A DNA stretch of 64,000 bases, taken from positions 1 through 64,000 of the forward strand of contig NZ_CAMRAN010000014.1 of assembly GCF_947039875.1 (NCBI RefSeq). The letters are read 5' to 3'. Position 1 is the first letter of the stretch, and every line of letters starts with the position of its first letter. This document shows positions 9,862 to 18,596 of this stretch, piece after piece. The position numbers were made by a program, and so were the translations under genes. The DNA is from an uncultured Photobacterium sp. Lineage in GTDB: Bacteria > Pseudomonadota > Gammaproteobacteria > Enterobacterales > Vibrionaceae. Below the pieces are notes generated by a model. The model saw only the letters and a list, made by a program, of their open reading frames with translations, did no database searches and had not been told where the DNA came from.

Positions 9862-10329
9862 TTAACTGGCTTTTGCGTGTGGTTCTGCCTGTGGAGTTTC
9901 ATTCTCTTCAATGGCGGTGGGTTTACCACTAAATAGCCCTGTTGCACCATTAGCGTAATCTCGTGGTTGATGATCCATTACTTCATCTTCAATTGGCTCA
10001 TTGCCTTCTACGGGCTCTAAGGTAGCTATTCGTTGTGCAAATGGATTGTCTTGGGTGGGTAAATTAGGCATAAGTTCCATTGAGGTCTTTGCCATATGCT
10101 CATAAAGTTTACTGTAATCTTTAGAAACATTGTCCAATAATTCAGCACTGCGGGCAAAATGATCAACAAGTTCTTGTCGATATTGCTCTAGTTCATATTT
10201 TGATTTATCAAGATCTTTTTTAAGTGACGAGTGCTGATTTTGGTTTTTATTGATTAAACGATTGATGATGTAACCAGCAAAGATTCCAGCAATAAAAATA
10301 GCTGTTGCAATAATCCAACTCATAGCCAT
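9862..10329 (-). CDS. zapG: ZapG (YhcB, DUF1043) inner-membrane division/envelope protein
   Basis: Inner-membrane protein that links cell division and envelope growth. I place the start at the ATG at 10329 (MAMSWIIATAIF), because AAGGAG lies 5 bases upstream. A longer frame to 10374 would add 15 residues with no ribosome-binding site. The 155-residue protein has one N-terminal membrane segment (about residues 4-24), then a coiled-coil region (SSLKKDLDKSKYELEQYRQELVDHFARSAELLD, reported in pieces as a charged helix) and a disordered acidic tail, as in YhcB. It is divergent from zapE and upstream of degQ-degS, the usual order yhcB-degQ-degS. Confidence 0.88.
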   Translation of the reverse strand: MAMSWIIATAIFIAGIFAGYIINRLINKNQNQHSSLKKDLDKSKYELEQYRQELVDHFARSAELLDNVSKDYSKLYEHMAKTSMELMPNLPTQDNPFAQRIATLEPVEGNEPIEDEVMDHQPRDYANGATGLFSGKPTAIEENETPQAEPHAKAS

Positions 10330-10506
10330 GATAACTCCTTGTGATTGTAGTGTTAATACGTGTTTTTTAGTCAAGATGCTGTTTATTAGTATGTAATAAC
10401 ATTATTACTATACCTTGAGCTAGTTGTGCATGGTACTTATTCAATCATATATTGTGACGACGTATACGCTGATTATTTCAGTAATCGATGAAAAGGATCT
10501 CATCAT

Positions 10507-11661
10507 ATGACGACGCTAACACCACTCAAGCAATACCATGCCGATCTGCAACATATTGATTTTTTTGCAGATCCAGCCCAAGCTAATGCCGTTATGCATC
10601 TGGATGATTTATATCATCGGTTGTTGGAACCTGTTGCACCATTACCCATTACGACACGATGGCAACGATTATCTTCTGCAACCAAAGCATTATTGCTACC
10701 GTCAGTATTGTTAACAGTAAAGACTAAAGCAGATATTGTGCCAGTTAGAGGGGTGTATTTTTGGGGGGGGGTCGGACGTGGAAAAACCTATTTAGTCGAT
10801 ACCTTTTTTGAGTGTTTGCCAACCCAACGAAAAATGCGAATTCATTTTCACCGTTTTATGTATCGGGTTCATCAACAGCTGCAACAACTTGCTGGTATTG
10901 AGAATCCATTAGAGCATGTGGCTGATAATTTTAAACAACAAACCGATGTTATTTGTTTTGATGAATTTTTTGTCAGTGATATTACCGATGCAATGATTCT
11001 GGCAACGTTACTTGATGCCTTGTTTAAACGCGGCATTACTTTAGTCGCAACATCGAACATCGCTCCCCATGAGTTATATCGAAATGGTTTGCAACGTGCG
11101 CGATTTTTACCTGCGATTGCACTTATTGAGCAACATTGTGAGGTGGTTAATGTTGATGCGGGGATTGATTATCGCTTACGGTCATTGGCGCAAGCTGCAA
11201 TATATTATTCACCATTAGGGCCGCAAGCAAATCAAAATTTAGCAGATTATTTTGAACAGCTAAGTTTTGAGCCTCGTTATAGTGAGAAAACAATTATTAT
11301 TAATCAGCGTTCAATCACGGCTCAACGTGAGGCGAATGGCATCGTGCAATTTAGTTTTCATCAATTATGTCAAACTGCACGTAGTCAAAATGATTATATT
11401 GAAATTGCCCAGTTGTACCATACGGTATTAGTGGCTGATGTTCGCGTAATGACTGATCATCAAGATGCAGCTCGGCGTTTTATTGCGATGGTTGATGAGT
11501 TTTATGAACGCCATGTCACCTTAATTATCTCAGCGGAAGTGCCATTAACTGAACTTTATACTAACGGGCGATTACAGTTTGAATTTAAGCGTTGTTGTTC
11601 GCGGTTAATTGAAATGCAAAGTGAAGAATATTTAGCACGGCCTCATTTGGTCGATGAATAA
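10507..11661 (+). CDS. zapE: Cell division ATPase ZapE (AFG1 family)
   Basis: AFG1-like ATPase that acts at the Z-ring during stress in E. coli. It has 384 residues, close to the E. coli 375. Walker A is GGVGRGKT at residues 87-94 (after VYFW), Walker B is VICFDEF near residue 154, and the sensor motif TSNIAP is near residue 187. The Walker A codons contain a run of nine G residues (10763-10771), an unusual slippage-prone tract in a gene whose frame depends on it. It is divergent from zapG with a 177-base gap and is followed by rplM. In E. coli zapE is also next to yhcB. Confidence 0.95.
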   Translation: MTTLTPLKQYHADLQHIDFFADPAQANAVMHLDDLYHRLLEPVAPLPITTRWQRLSSATKALLLPSVLLTVKTKADIVPVRGVYFWGGVGRGKTYLVDTFFECLPTQRKMRIHFHRFMYRVHQQLQQLAGIENPLEHVADNFKQQTDVICFDEFFVSDITDAMILATLLDALFKRGITLVATSNIAPHELYRNGLQRARFLPAIALIEQHCEVVNVDAGIDYRLRSLAQAAIYYSPLGPQANQNLADYFEQLSFEPRYSEKTIIINQRSITAQREANGIVQFSFHQLCQTARSQNDYIEIAQLYHTVLVADVRVMTDHQDAARRFIAMVDEFYERHVTLIISAEVPLTELYTNGRLQFEFKRCCSRLIEMQSEEYLARPHLVDE

Positions 11662-11814
11662 GGGGAAACTCGTTTTTTAAGATTCGTTATATCTAAAGGG
11701 TAATTAACACACTTTAAATTGTGATTTATTGGCCTAATTAGCAATTAATGAGCGTCGATATGAAAAAAAAACAATTTTTTTGGGAAAAAAGGTGATTTTT
11801 TCCGCACCCTTCTC

Positions 11815-11820
11815 TATAAT
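11815..11820 (+). promoter_or_regulatory. -10 element of the probable rplM-rpsI promoter
   Basis: A consensus TATAAT lies 140 bases before the rplM start. A weak -35 candidate GTGATT (11792-11797) is 17 bases upstream. The G-C-rich bases directly after the -10 (CTTGCGACCC) resemble a discriminator of a growth-rate-controlled promoter. Transcription would start near 11827 and yield the structured leader below. Confidence 0.65.
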
Positions 11821-11827
11821 CTTGCGA

Positions 11828-11959
11828 CCCACCGTACCTGTATGGCGAAAGCCAGGAGTGCCACCCACTCGAAGGGGTGATGACTGGGCTCTTAACAGAG
11901 GAATCATCATTTGATGGTTCTAGTAAGTGAAACTATTTAAATAATGGGTATTAATTAGC
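11828..11959 (+). promoter_or_regulatory. rplM 5' leader, probable L13 autoregulatory RNA
   Basis: A roughly 130-base untranslated leader contains three hairpins: a GAAA tetraloop hairpin at 11843-11854, a CACCC/GGGTG stem at 11862-11879, and an 8-9-bp stem at 11901-11920 in which GAATCATCA pairs with TGATGGTTC. In E. coli, L13 represses rplM-rpsI through the rplM leader; whether this leader folds to the same L13-binding shape is inference. Confidence 0.55.
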
Positions 11960-12388
11960 ATGAAAACTTTCGTTGCTAAACCAGAAACTGTAAAACGTGA
12001 CTGGTATGTTGTTGACGCTGAAGGTAAAACTCTAGGTCGTCTATCAACTGAAATCGCTTCTCGTCTACGTGGCAAGCACAAGCCGGAGTACACTCCACAC
12101 GTTGACACTGGTGACTACATTGTAGTTATCAATGCTGAGAAAGTAGCAGTAACTGGTGCAAAGCGTACAGATAAAATGTACCACCACCACACTGGCTTCA
12201 TCGGCGGCCTTAAGTCAATCAGCTTTGATAAGCTAATTGCTAAGAAACCAGAAATGGTTATTGAAACTGCTGTTAAAGGCATGCTTCCAAAAGGTCCTCT
12301 AGGCCGTGCTATGTTCCGTAAGCTTAAAGTTTACGCGGGTACTGAGCACAACCATGCTGCACAACAGCCTAAAGTACTAGACATCTAA
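11960..12388 (+). CDS. rplM: 50S ribosomal protein L13
   Basis: Large-subunit ribosomal protein, 142 residues, the same length as E. coli L13. It carries the family sequences [20 protein letters not shown] at the start and [14 protein letters not shown] residues ([18 protein letters not shown]) near residue 112. Codon use is strongly biased, as expected for a highly expressed gene. It is the first gene of the rplM-rpsI operon, and its stop is 15 bases before the rpsI ATG. Confidence 0.98.
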   Translation: MKTFVAKPETVKRDWYVVDAEGKTLGRLSTEIASRLRGKHKPEYTPHVDTGDYIVVINAEKVAVTGAKRTDKMYHHHTGFIGGLKSISFDKLIAKKPEMVIETAVKGMLPKGPLGRAMFRKLKVYAGTEHNHAAQQPKVLDI

Positions 12389-12403
12389 TTGGGAATTATG
12401 ACA

Positions 12404-12796
12404 ATGGCAGAGAATCAATACTACGGCACTGGTCGCCGTAAAAGCTCAGCAGCTCGCGTTTTCATCAAACCGGGTACTGGCAACATCGTAATCAACAAGC
12501 GTAGCATCGAAGAATACTTCAGCCGCCCAACAGCGCGCATGGTTGTTCTTCAGCCTCTTGAGCTTGTAGGTATGACTGAGAATTTTGACCTATACATCAC
12601 TGTTAAAGGTGGTGGTATCACTGGTCAATCTGGTGCTATCCGTCACGGTATCACTCGTGCTCTTATGGAATACGATGAAACTCTACGTCCTGCTCTACGT
12701 GCAGCTGGCTACGTTACTCGCGACGCTCGTTGCGTTGAGCGTAAGAAAGTTGGTCTACGTAAAGCACGTCGTCGTCCACAGTTCTCTAAGCGTTAA
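12404..12796 (+). CDS. rpsI: 30S ribosomal protein S9
   Basis: Small-subunit ribosomal protein whose C-terminal tail reaches the P-site tRNA. The start at 12404 gives [20 protein letters not shown] and 130 residues, identical in length to E. coli S9. Two in-frame codons upstream could extend it by five residues (MGIMT) but match no known homologue. The tail [14 protein letters not shown] is complete, including the terminal Lys-Arg that contacts tRNA. It is followed by a strong terminator. Confidence 0.98.
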   Translation: MAENQYYGTGRRKSSAARVFIKPGTGNIVINKRSIEEYFSRPTARMVVLQPLELVGMTENFDLYITVKGGGITGQSGAIRHGITRALMEYDETLRPALRAAGYVTRDARCVERKKVGLRKARRRPQFSKR

Positions 12797-12837
12797 TATT
12801 ACGCTTCCAGATTTTATATCTGGTTTACTGTGTACAG

Positions 12838-12870
12838 AAAAGCTCAGCCTTCGGGTTGGGCTTTTTTTTT
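12838..12870 (+). terminator. Intrinsic terminator after rpsI
   Basis: A 9-bp stem, AGCTCAGCC with GGTTGGGCT, has a stable TTCG tetraloop and is followed by nine T residues. It is 42 bases past the rpsI stop and ends the rplM-rpsI operon. Confidence 0.92.
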
Positions 12871-13190
12871 AGTTATTTTTTAGAAAGTATTACTCATCAC
12901 TATCGATGATATATTTTTTCGCACCTCGCACCTCGCACCTCGCACCTCGCACCTGCTGTTTTACTATAAGCGCCAATGCATAATAACGAAAAAGACCTCA
13001 TATCCAACATTTGTTGCTAAACAAGGGCTTGAACTTGTGAATATGTTGACCTTTACTTATTCTTTAGATGTTGGCGATAATTTAAAACTGTAGCAAAATT
13101 GTTGCTGTGTTCTTTTTTGGTTAGGCCTCAAGTTAAAGGTTAGGGATATAAAAAATAAACAATCCAAGCAGGAGCTATTGGAGAAAATGG
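12871..13190. other. Intergenic region before petA
   Basis: This 320-base gap holds no ORF that I would accept. It contains the heptamer repeat at 12920-12954 and must carry the petABC promoter. TTGACC occurs at 13045-13050, but without a -10 at good spacing, so I do not name a promoter. The last 30 bases (GCAGGAGCTATTGGAG) include AGGAG-like sequences for petA translation. Confidence 0.45.
12920..12954. repeat. Five tandem copies of the heptamer CGCACCT
   Basis: Five perfect head-to-tail copies of a 7-bp unit lie between rpsI and petA, in non-coding DNA. Because the array is perfect and short-unit, its copy number is likely to vary between strains by slippage. Confidence 0.95.
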
Positions 13191-13781
13191 ATGAGCAATG
13201 TGCGAATAAATAATGGAAGGCGTCGTTTTTTAACGGCGACAACATCAGTTGTTGGCGGTATTGGTGCGGTTGCAATTGCAATCCCATTTATTAAATCATG
13301 GAACCCCAGTGAAAAAGCGAAAGCGGCTGGTGCTCCAGTTAAAGTCAACATTAGTAAATTAGCTGATGGACAAATGATTCGTGTTGAATGGCGAGGAAAG
13401 CCAGTGTGGATTGTGCGCCGCAGTAAGGCTGTCTTACAACAGCTAACCACCCATGATAACCAGCTTCGAGATCCTGATTCAGATGAACCCCAGCAACCGA
13501 ATTATGCCCAAAACGTTTACCGTTCATTAAAGCCTGAAATCTTTTTAGCTGTCGGTATCTGTACTCATCTTGGGTGTTCGCCAACGTATTTGCCCAATAG
13601 CTTTAGTGATCAAGTCAGTGGTATTGCCGCTGGCTTTTTTTGTCCATGTCATGGTTCAACCTTTGATATGGCAGGGCGAGTATTTGCAGGCGTTCCAGCT
13701 CCACTTAATTTGGTGGTGCCACCACATCAATTTTTGAACGATGACACCATTTTGATTGGGCTTGATAAGGAGACTGCATAA
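13191..13781 (+). CDS. petA: Ubiquinol-cytochrome c reductase Rieske iron-sulfur subunit
   Basis: [2Fe-2S] subunit of the cytochrome bc1 complex, which passes electrons from ubiquinol to cytochrome c1 in the inner membrane. It has 196 residues. The N-terminus has a twin-arginine motif (GRRRFLTATTS) with a membrane anchor at about residues 19-35, typical of Rieske proteins exported folded by Tat. The cluster ligands are in CTHLGC (Cys124, His126) and CPCHGS (Cys151, His154), with Cys129 and Cys153 as the conserved disulfide. The stop overlaps the petB start by one base (TAATG). Confidence 0.97.
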   Translation: MSNVRINNGRRRFLTATTSVVGGIGAVAIAIPFIKSWNPSEKAKAAGAPVKVNISKLADGQMIRVEWRGKPVWIVRRSKAVLQQLTTHDNQLRDPDSDEPQQPNYAQNVYRSLKPEIFLAVGICTHLGCSPTYLPNSFSDQVSGIAAGFFCPCHGSTFDMAGRVFAGVPAPLNLVVPPHQFLNDDTILIGLDKETA

Positions 13782-15046
13782 TGGCGGGCTTAGTTGATTG
13801 GATCGATAAACGATTACCTGTAACCAATGCATACCGTAAGCATTTGTCTCAATATCCAATGCCAAAGAGCTTTAATTTTTGGTATGTGTTTGGTTCTTTA
13901 GCGATGCTAGTACTGGTGAATCAGATTATTACGGGAATTTGGCTAACCATGAATTACGTACCGTCAGCCGATGGTGCATTTGCCTCCATTGAGTACATCA
14001 TGCGTGACGTTGAGTATGGGTGGTTATTACGCTATATGCATTCGACCGGTGCATCTGCATTTTTTGTGGTGATCTATTTACATATGTTCCGTGGCCTAAT
14101 TTATGGCTCTTATCAAAAACCACGCGAGCTATTATGGTTGTTTGGAATGTTGATCTTTTTAGTGCTAATGGCTGAAGCTTTTATGGGGTATTTGCTACCG
14201 TGGGGGCAGATGTCTTATTGGGGCGCACAGGTTATCATTTCCTTGTTTGGTGCGATCCCAGTGATCGGCGATGATCTCACTTTATGGATTCGTGGTGATT
14301 ATGTTATTTCTGGCGCAACCCTTAACCGTTTCTTTGCATTGCATGTAATTGCGTTACCGTTAGTGTTGTTATTGCTGGTGGTATTACATGTGTTGGCGTT
14401 GCATGAGGTAGGCTCAAATAATCCAGATGGCATTGATACTAAGTTACCGAAAGGTAGCCAAGGCGATGATTATCAGACTCAGTTTACGTTTCATGAAGAC
14501 TATACTAAAAAATACGACATTATTGATTCGATCCCCTTCCATCCGTATGGGACGGTAAAAGATTTGATTGGCGTCGCTGTATTTGCACTGTTCTTTAGTT
14601 ATGTGATCTTTTTTGCACCTGAAATGGGCGGCTATTTTTTAGAAGCGCCAAATTTTGAAGCGGCTAACCCGATGAAAACGCCTGAGCATATTGCCCCTGT
14701 TTGGTACTTCACTCCGTTTTATGCCATTTTACGCGCTGTGCCTGATAAGCTACTTGGGGTTGCAGCGATGGGGGCTGCGATCATCTTTCTGTTCTTGTTA
14801 CCATGGTTTGATCGTTGTCGAGTGCGCTCGTTCCGTTATCGCAGTAAATGGCATTTGATTAATTTGGCTCAGTTTACGGTGAGTTTTATTGCATTGGGTA
14901 TTTTAGGGGCGTTGCCTGTTACTCCATTATTTACAGTATTAGCGCAGATGTTTAGTTTTACCTATTTTATGTTTTTTATTGTGTTGTTTTTCTACAGTAA
15001 AAATGAAGCGACTCAACCGCTACCGAAGAGGGTGAACTTCAAATGA
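13781..15046 (+). CDS. petB: Cytochrome b of the bc1 complex
   Basis: Membrane core of complex III that holds the two b hemes and both quinone sites; 421 residues with eight or more membrane helices. The heme-ligand helices are visible: RYMHSTGASAFFVVIYLHMFRG in two pieces around residues 86-107, and FALHVIALPLVLLLLVVLHVLALHE around 185-208. The Qo-site PEW-type motif appears as IAPVWYF-containing loop near residue 305, where the family has P(E/D)W(Y/F). It overlaps petA by one base and petC by four (ATGA), so translation is coupled. Confidence 0.97.
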   Translation: MAGLVDWIDKRLPVTNAYRKHLSQYPMPKSFNFWYVFGSLAMLVLVNQIITGIWLTMNYVPSADGAFASIEYIMRDVEYGWLLRYMHSTGASAFFVVIYLHMFRGLIYGSYQKPRELLWLFGMLIFLVLMAEAFMGYLLPWGQMSYWGAQVIISLFGAIPVIGDDLTLWIRGDYVISGATLNRFFALHVIALPLVLLLLVVLHVLALHEVGSNNPDGIDTKLPKGSQGDDYQTQFTFHEDYTKKYDIIDSIPFHPYGTVKDLIGVAVFALFFSYVIFFAPEMGGYFLEAPNFEAANPMKTPEHIAPVWYFTPFYAILRAVPDKLLGVAAMGAAIIFLFLLPWFDRCRVRSFRYRSKWHLINLAQFTVSFIALGILGALPVTPLFTVLAQMFSFTYFMFFIVLFFYSKNEATQPLPKRVNFK

Positions 15047-15780
15047 AACAATGGATTGTAGCATTACTGCTGTGGCTGCCGACCAGTGCTATTGCTGGTG
15101 GTGGAAGCGCCAATTTACAAGCTGCAAATAATGATTTAACCGATCAAGCGTCTTTACAACGTGGTGCGCAATTGTTTATCAATTATTGTGCAGGTTGTCA
15201 TTCGACTCAATACCAACGTTATGAAAGGGTTGCTACAGATTTAGGGATCCCTTTGGATCTTATGCAGCAAAATTTAATGTTTAACCCGAATGCAAAAATT
15301 GGCGATTTAATGACAAATGCAATGTCAAAACAATACGCTGCAGCTTCTTTTGGTGCACCTACACCTGATTTGACTATGGTGGCAAGGGTGCGAGGAACTG
15401 ATTGGTTATATACTTATTTACATTCATTTTATGCTGATCCTGAGCGTCCGTTTGGAGTGAATAATAGCCTTTTTCCTAGTGTTGGAATGCCCCATGTATT
15501 AGAAGAATTACAAGGGGTACCGCGTAAGATTTATGAAACTCAAATGATCGATGGCAGTCCAACTCAAGTTTTGATGGGCATTGAAACCGATGGCAGTGGC
15601 CGCTTAAATTCACAACAATACGATACTGCGGTACGTGATTTGGTGAATTTTTTAGATTATTCTGCTGAGCCAATGAAGTTGGAACGACAGCGATTAGGAC
15701 TGTGGGTGATGGGATTTATTGTTATATTCTTAGTATTAACTGTGTTGTTGAAGAAAGAATATTGGCGTGATGTCCACTGA
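15043..15780 (+). CDS. petC: Cytochrome c1 of the bc1 complex
   Basis: Heme-c subunit that takes electrons from the Rieske protein and hands them to cytochrome c. The 245-residue precursor starts with a signal peptide ending AIA (residues 1-18). The covalent heme site CAGCH spans residues 49-53. The methionine ligand is probably in the central loop (PSVGMPHVL). A C-terminal membrane anchor (LGLWVMGFIVIFLVLTVLL) is at about residues 219-237. It is the last gene of petABC and is followed by a clear terminator. Confidence 0.97.
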   Translation: MKQWIVALLLWLPTSAIAGGGSANLQAANNDLTDQASLQRGAQLFINYCAGCHSTQYQRYERVATDLGIPLDLMQQNLMFNPNAKIGDLMTNAMSKQYAAASFGAPTPDLTMVARVRGTDWLYTYLHSFYADPERPFGVNNSLFPSVGMPHVLEELQGVPRKIYETQMIDGSPTQVLMGIETDGSGRLNSQQYDTAVRDLVNFLDYSAEPMKLERQRLGLWVMGFIVIFLVLTVLLKKEYWRDVH

Positions 15781-15808
15781 TAAGGTAATCTAGTGGGTTA
15801 AGAATCTC

Positions 15809-15839
15809 GCAATGGGGGCTCAAGCCTCCATTGCTTTTT
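15809..15839 (+). terminator. Intrinsic terminator after petC
   Basis: An 11-bp stem with one G-U pair (15809-15819 with 15824-15834), TCAA loop and five T residues. It lies 29 bases past petC and before the sspA start at 15866, which argues against any longer sspA frame starting at 15812. Confidence 0.9.
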
Positions 15840-15865
15840 GTGTATTAAATATACTGGAGGGGTTG

Positions 15866-16504
15866 ATGGCTGTTGCTGCCAATAAACGCTCTGTGATGAC
15901 TCTGTATTCTGATGCTTCAGACATCTACAGCCATCAGGTGCGTATCGTACTAGCTGAAAAAGGCGTTAGTGTTGAAATTGAGCTGGTTGATCCAATGAGC
16001 CTGCCGGAAGATCTGTTAGAACTGAACCCATACAGTTCAGTTCCAACATTGGTTGATCGCGAATTAGCGCTATACCAAGCTAACATTATCATGGAGTACT
16101 TGGATGAGCGTTTCCCTCACCCACCTCTAATGCCTGTTTATCCTGTTGCCCGTGGTAATAGTCGTTTAATGATGTACCGTGTTGAACGTAACTGGTACTC
16201 ACTAGCGAATAAGATTAACTCAGGTACTGCTGATGAAGCCGATAAAGCACGTAAGCAATTACGTGAAGAGTTATTAGCGTTAGCACCTGTATTTGCTGAA
16301 TACCCATTCTTTATGAGTGATGAATTTAGCTTAGTTGATTGCTACCTTGCTCCACTACTATGGCGTTTACCTGAAATGGGTATTGAGCTAAGTGGTACTG
16401 GTGCTAAAGAAGTGAAAGCATACATGACGCGCGTATTTGAACGTGATTCATTCCTTGCTTCTTTAACTGAAGCTGAGCGTGAAATGCGTTTAGCTGGCCA
16501 GTAA
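15866..16504 (+). CDS. sspA: Stringent starvation protein A
   Basis: RNA polymerase-associated protein with a glutathione-S-transferase fold but no transferase activity; it helps survival in stationary phase and acid. The ATG at 15866 gives MAVAANKRSVMTLYSDAS and 212 residues, the E. coli length, with GGAGG 8-12 bases upstream. The N-terminal thioredoxin-like part ends in SVPTLVDRELALYQANIIMEYL (residues 53-75), and the surface-pocket residues PHPPLMPVYPVARG are intact. It is followed by sspB after 2 bases. Confidence 0.97.
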   Translation: MAVAANKRSVMTLYSDASDIYSHQVRIVLAEKGVSVEIELVDPMSLPEDLLELNPYSSVPTLVDRELALYQANIIMEYLDERFPHPPLMPVYPVARGNSRLMMYRVERNWYSLANKINSGTADEADKARKQLREELLALAPVFAEYPFFMSDEFSLVDCYLAPLLWRLPEMGIELSGTGAKEVKAYMTRVFERDSFLASLTEAEREMRLAGQ

Positions 16505-16506
16505 TT

Positions 16507-17010
16507 ATGGATATCGAAAATATGACGCCGCGCCGCCCTTATTTGTTGCGCGCGTTTTATGATTGGTTGGTTGATAATGACTTAACGCCACATTTAGTCG
16601 TTGATGCGACTTTACCTGGGGTTAAGGTGCCAATGGAGTTTGTGAGTGATGGTCAAATCATCCTTAACATTGCTCCAATGGCGGTGGGTAACTTAGAACT
16701 GAGCAATGAAGCGGTAAGCTTTAGTGCGCGTTTCAGTGGTCGTCCACACTCAGTTATCGTACCTATGTATGCTGTGTTGGCTATTTATGCGCGCGAAAAC
16801 GGTGCAGGAACCATGTTCGAGCCAGAAGCAGCATATGATACTGATACTGCTATCTATCATGATGAGCAAGCGTTAGAAGACGAGAGCAGTGATGATGTTA
16901 CTCCTTCAGTGTCACCATTTGCAGTCGTTACTGAAGCGGCTGAAGGTGATGAACCTGATGATGAGCCACCACGTCCACGTGGTCGTCCAAGCTTACGTGT
17001 TGTCAAATAA
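16507..17010 (+). CDS. sspB: ClpXP protease adaptor SspB
   Basis: Adaptor that binds ssrA-tagged proteins and delivers them to ClpXP. It has 167 residues: a folded N-terminal substrate domain (about 1-112, with RRPYLLRAFYDWLVDN and HLVVDAT), then a long acidic disordered linker, then the C-terminal ClpX-docking tail RGRPSLRVVK. The tail is well conserved, so the adaptor function is expected to be intact. It is coupled to sspA (2-base gap) and closed by a terminator. Confidence 0.97.
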   Translation: MDIENMTPRRPYLLRAFYDWLVDNDLTPHLVVDATLPGVKVPMEFVSDGQIILNIAPMAVGNLELSNEAVSFSARFSGRPHSVIVPMYAVLAIYARENGAGTMFEPEAAYDTDTAIYHDEQALEDESSDDVTPSVSPFAVVTEAAEGDEPDDEPPRPRGRPSLRVVK

Positions 17011-17032
17011 TATTGGCAATCAGCTATAACAA

Positions 17033-17061
17033 AAAACGCAGCCAGTGGCTGCGTTTTTTTT
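17033..17061. terminator. Intrinsic terminator between sspB and dolP
   Basis: The stem ACGCAGCC with GGCTGCGT, a short loop, A-run before and T-run after. With A residues on one side and T residues on the other it can end transcription in both directions between the convergent sspB and dolP genes. Confidence 0.88.
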
Positions 17062-17082
17062 CGCTTGATAATCAACAAGGGA

Positions 17083-17625
17083 TTAGTGCGCTAACGGCTT
17101 TTCAAAGAGGGTAATAACATGCTCAACACCGGAGACATTACGCGCAACATTGGCTGCTATTGTTGCTTGTTCTGGAGCGACATAACCTAATAAAAATACC
17201 CGTTTATTTTCCGTGATCACCTTGATAACCACATCGGTTAGTTGCTTACTGGCAATCAGTTGCGACTTTACTTTAGTGGTTAGCCAAGCATCTTCACTGA
17301 TGCTTGCCATTGTTAACAAGGGACGTACTTGGATTTGATCATAAACACGATCAACATCAGCGATATGGCGTACTTGATTAATAAATGATTGTTTAAGTGG
17401 CAGTGATGTCGCTTGACCAACCACCAATACCGTGCCATTTAATGTTATGCTATCTATACTTAATTGTTTGGTATATTCACGAGTATGGGCAATGCCTGCA
17501 ATGTCCATGTCTATTTTTTGATCTTGCCAATGCTGGGTGTTATTTCGTGGATCATTGGTTGAAAAAACCGAGCATCCTGATAGCGATAGACTTGATATAA
17601 CGAGCAGCGTTAATAACCACTTCAT
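17083..17625 (-). CDS. dolP: Outer-membrane lipoprotein DolP (two BON domains)
   Basis: Outer-membrane lipoprotein (formerly YraP) that supports envelope integrity, BAM activity and activation of septal amidases. It has 180 residues with a lipoprotein signal ending in LSGC (lipobox, Cys18). Two BON domains follow: about residues 40-105 (contains DSITLNGTVLVVGQA) and 115-175 (VTTKVKSQLIASKQL-like segment and FLLGYVAPEQA). It starts 3 bases after diaA on the same strand and forms the end of lpoA-yraN-diaA-dolP, as in E. coli. Confidence 0.95.
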   Translation of the reverse strand: MKWLLTLLVISSLSLSGCSVFSTNDPRNNTQHWQDQKIDMDIAGIAHTREYTKQLSIDSITLNGTVLVVGQATSLPLKQSFINQVRHIADVDRVYDQIQVRPLLTMASISEDAWLTTKVKSQLIASKQLTDVVIKVITENKRVFLLGYVAPEQATIAANVARNVSGVEHVITLFEKPLAH

Positions 17626-17628
17626 TGA

Positions 17629-18573
<945 letters not shown>

Positions 18574-18596
<23 letters not shown>

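Noticed and set aside
12920..12954. Heptamer array considered as a CRISPR fragment
   Set aside because: The units are 7 bp with no spacers; CRISPR repeats are longer and alternate with unique spacers. No cas gene is present.
15812..15865. Longer sspA start at 15812
   Set aside because: These 18 extra codons overlap the petC terminator, match no SspA, and the ATG at 15866 has a strong GGAGG.
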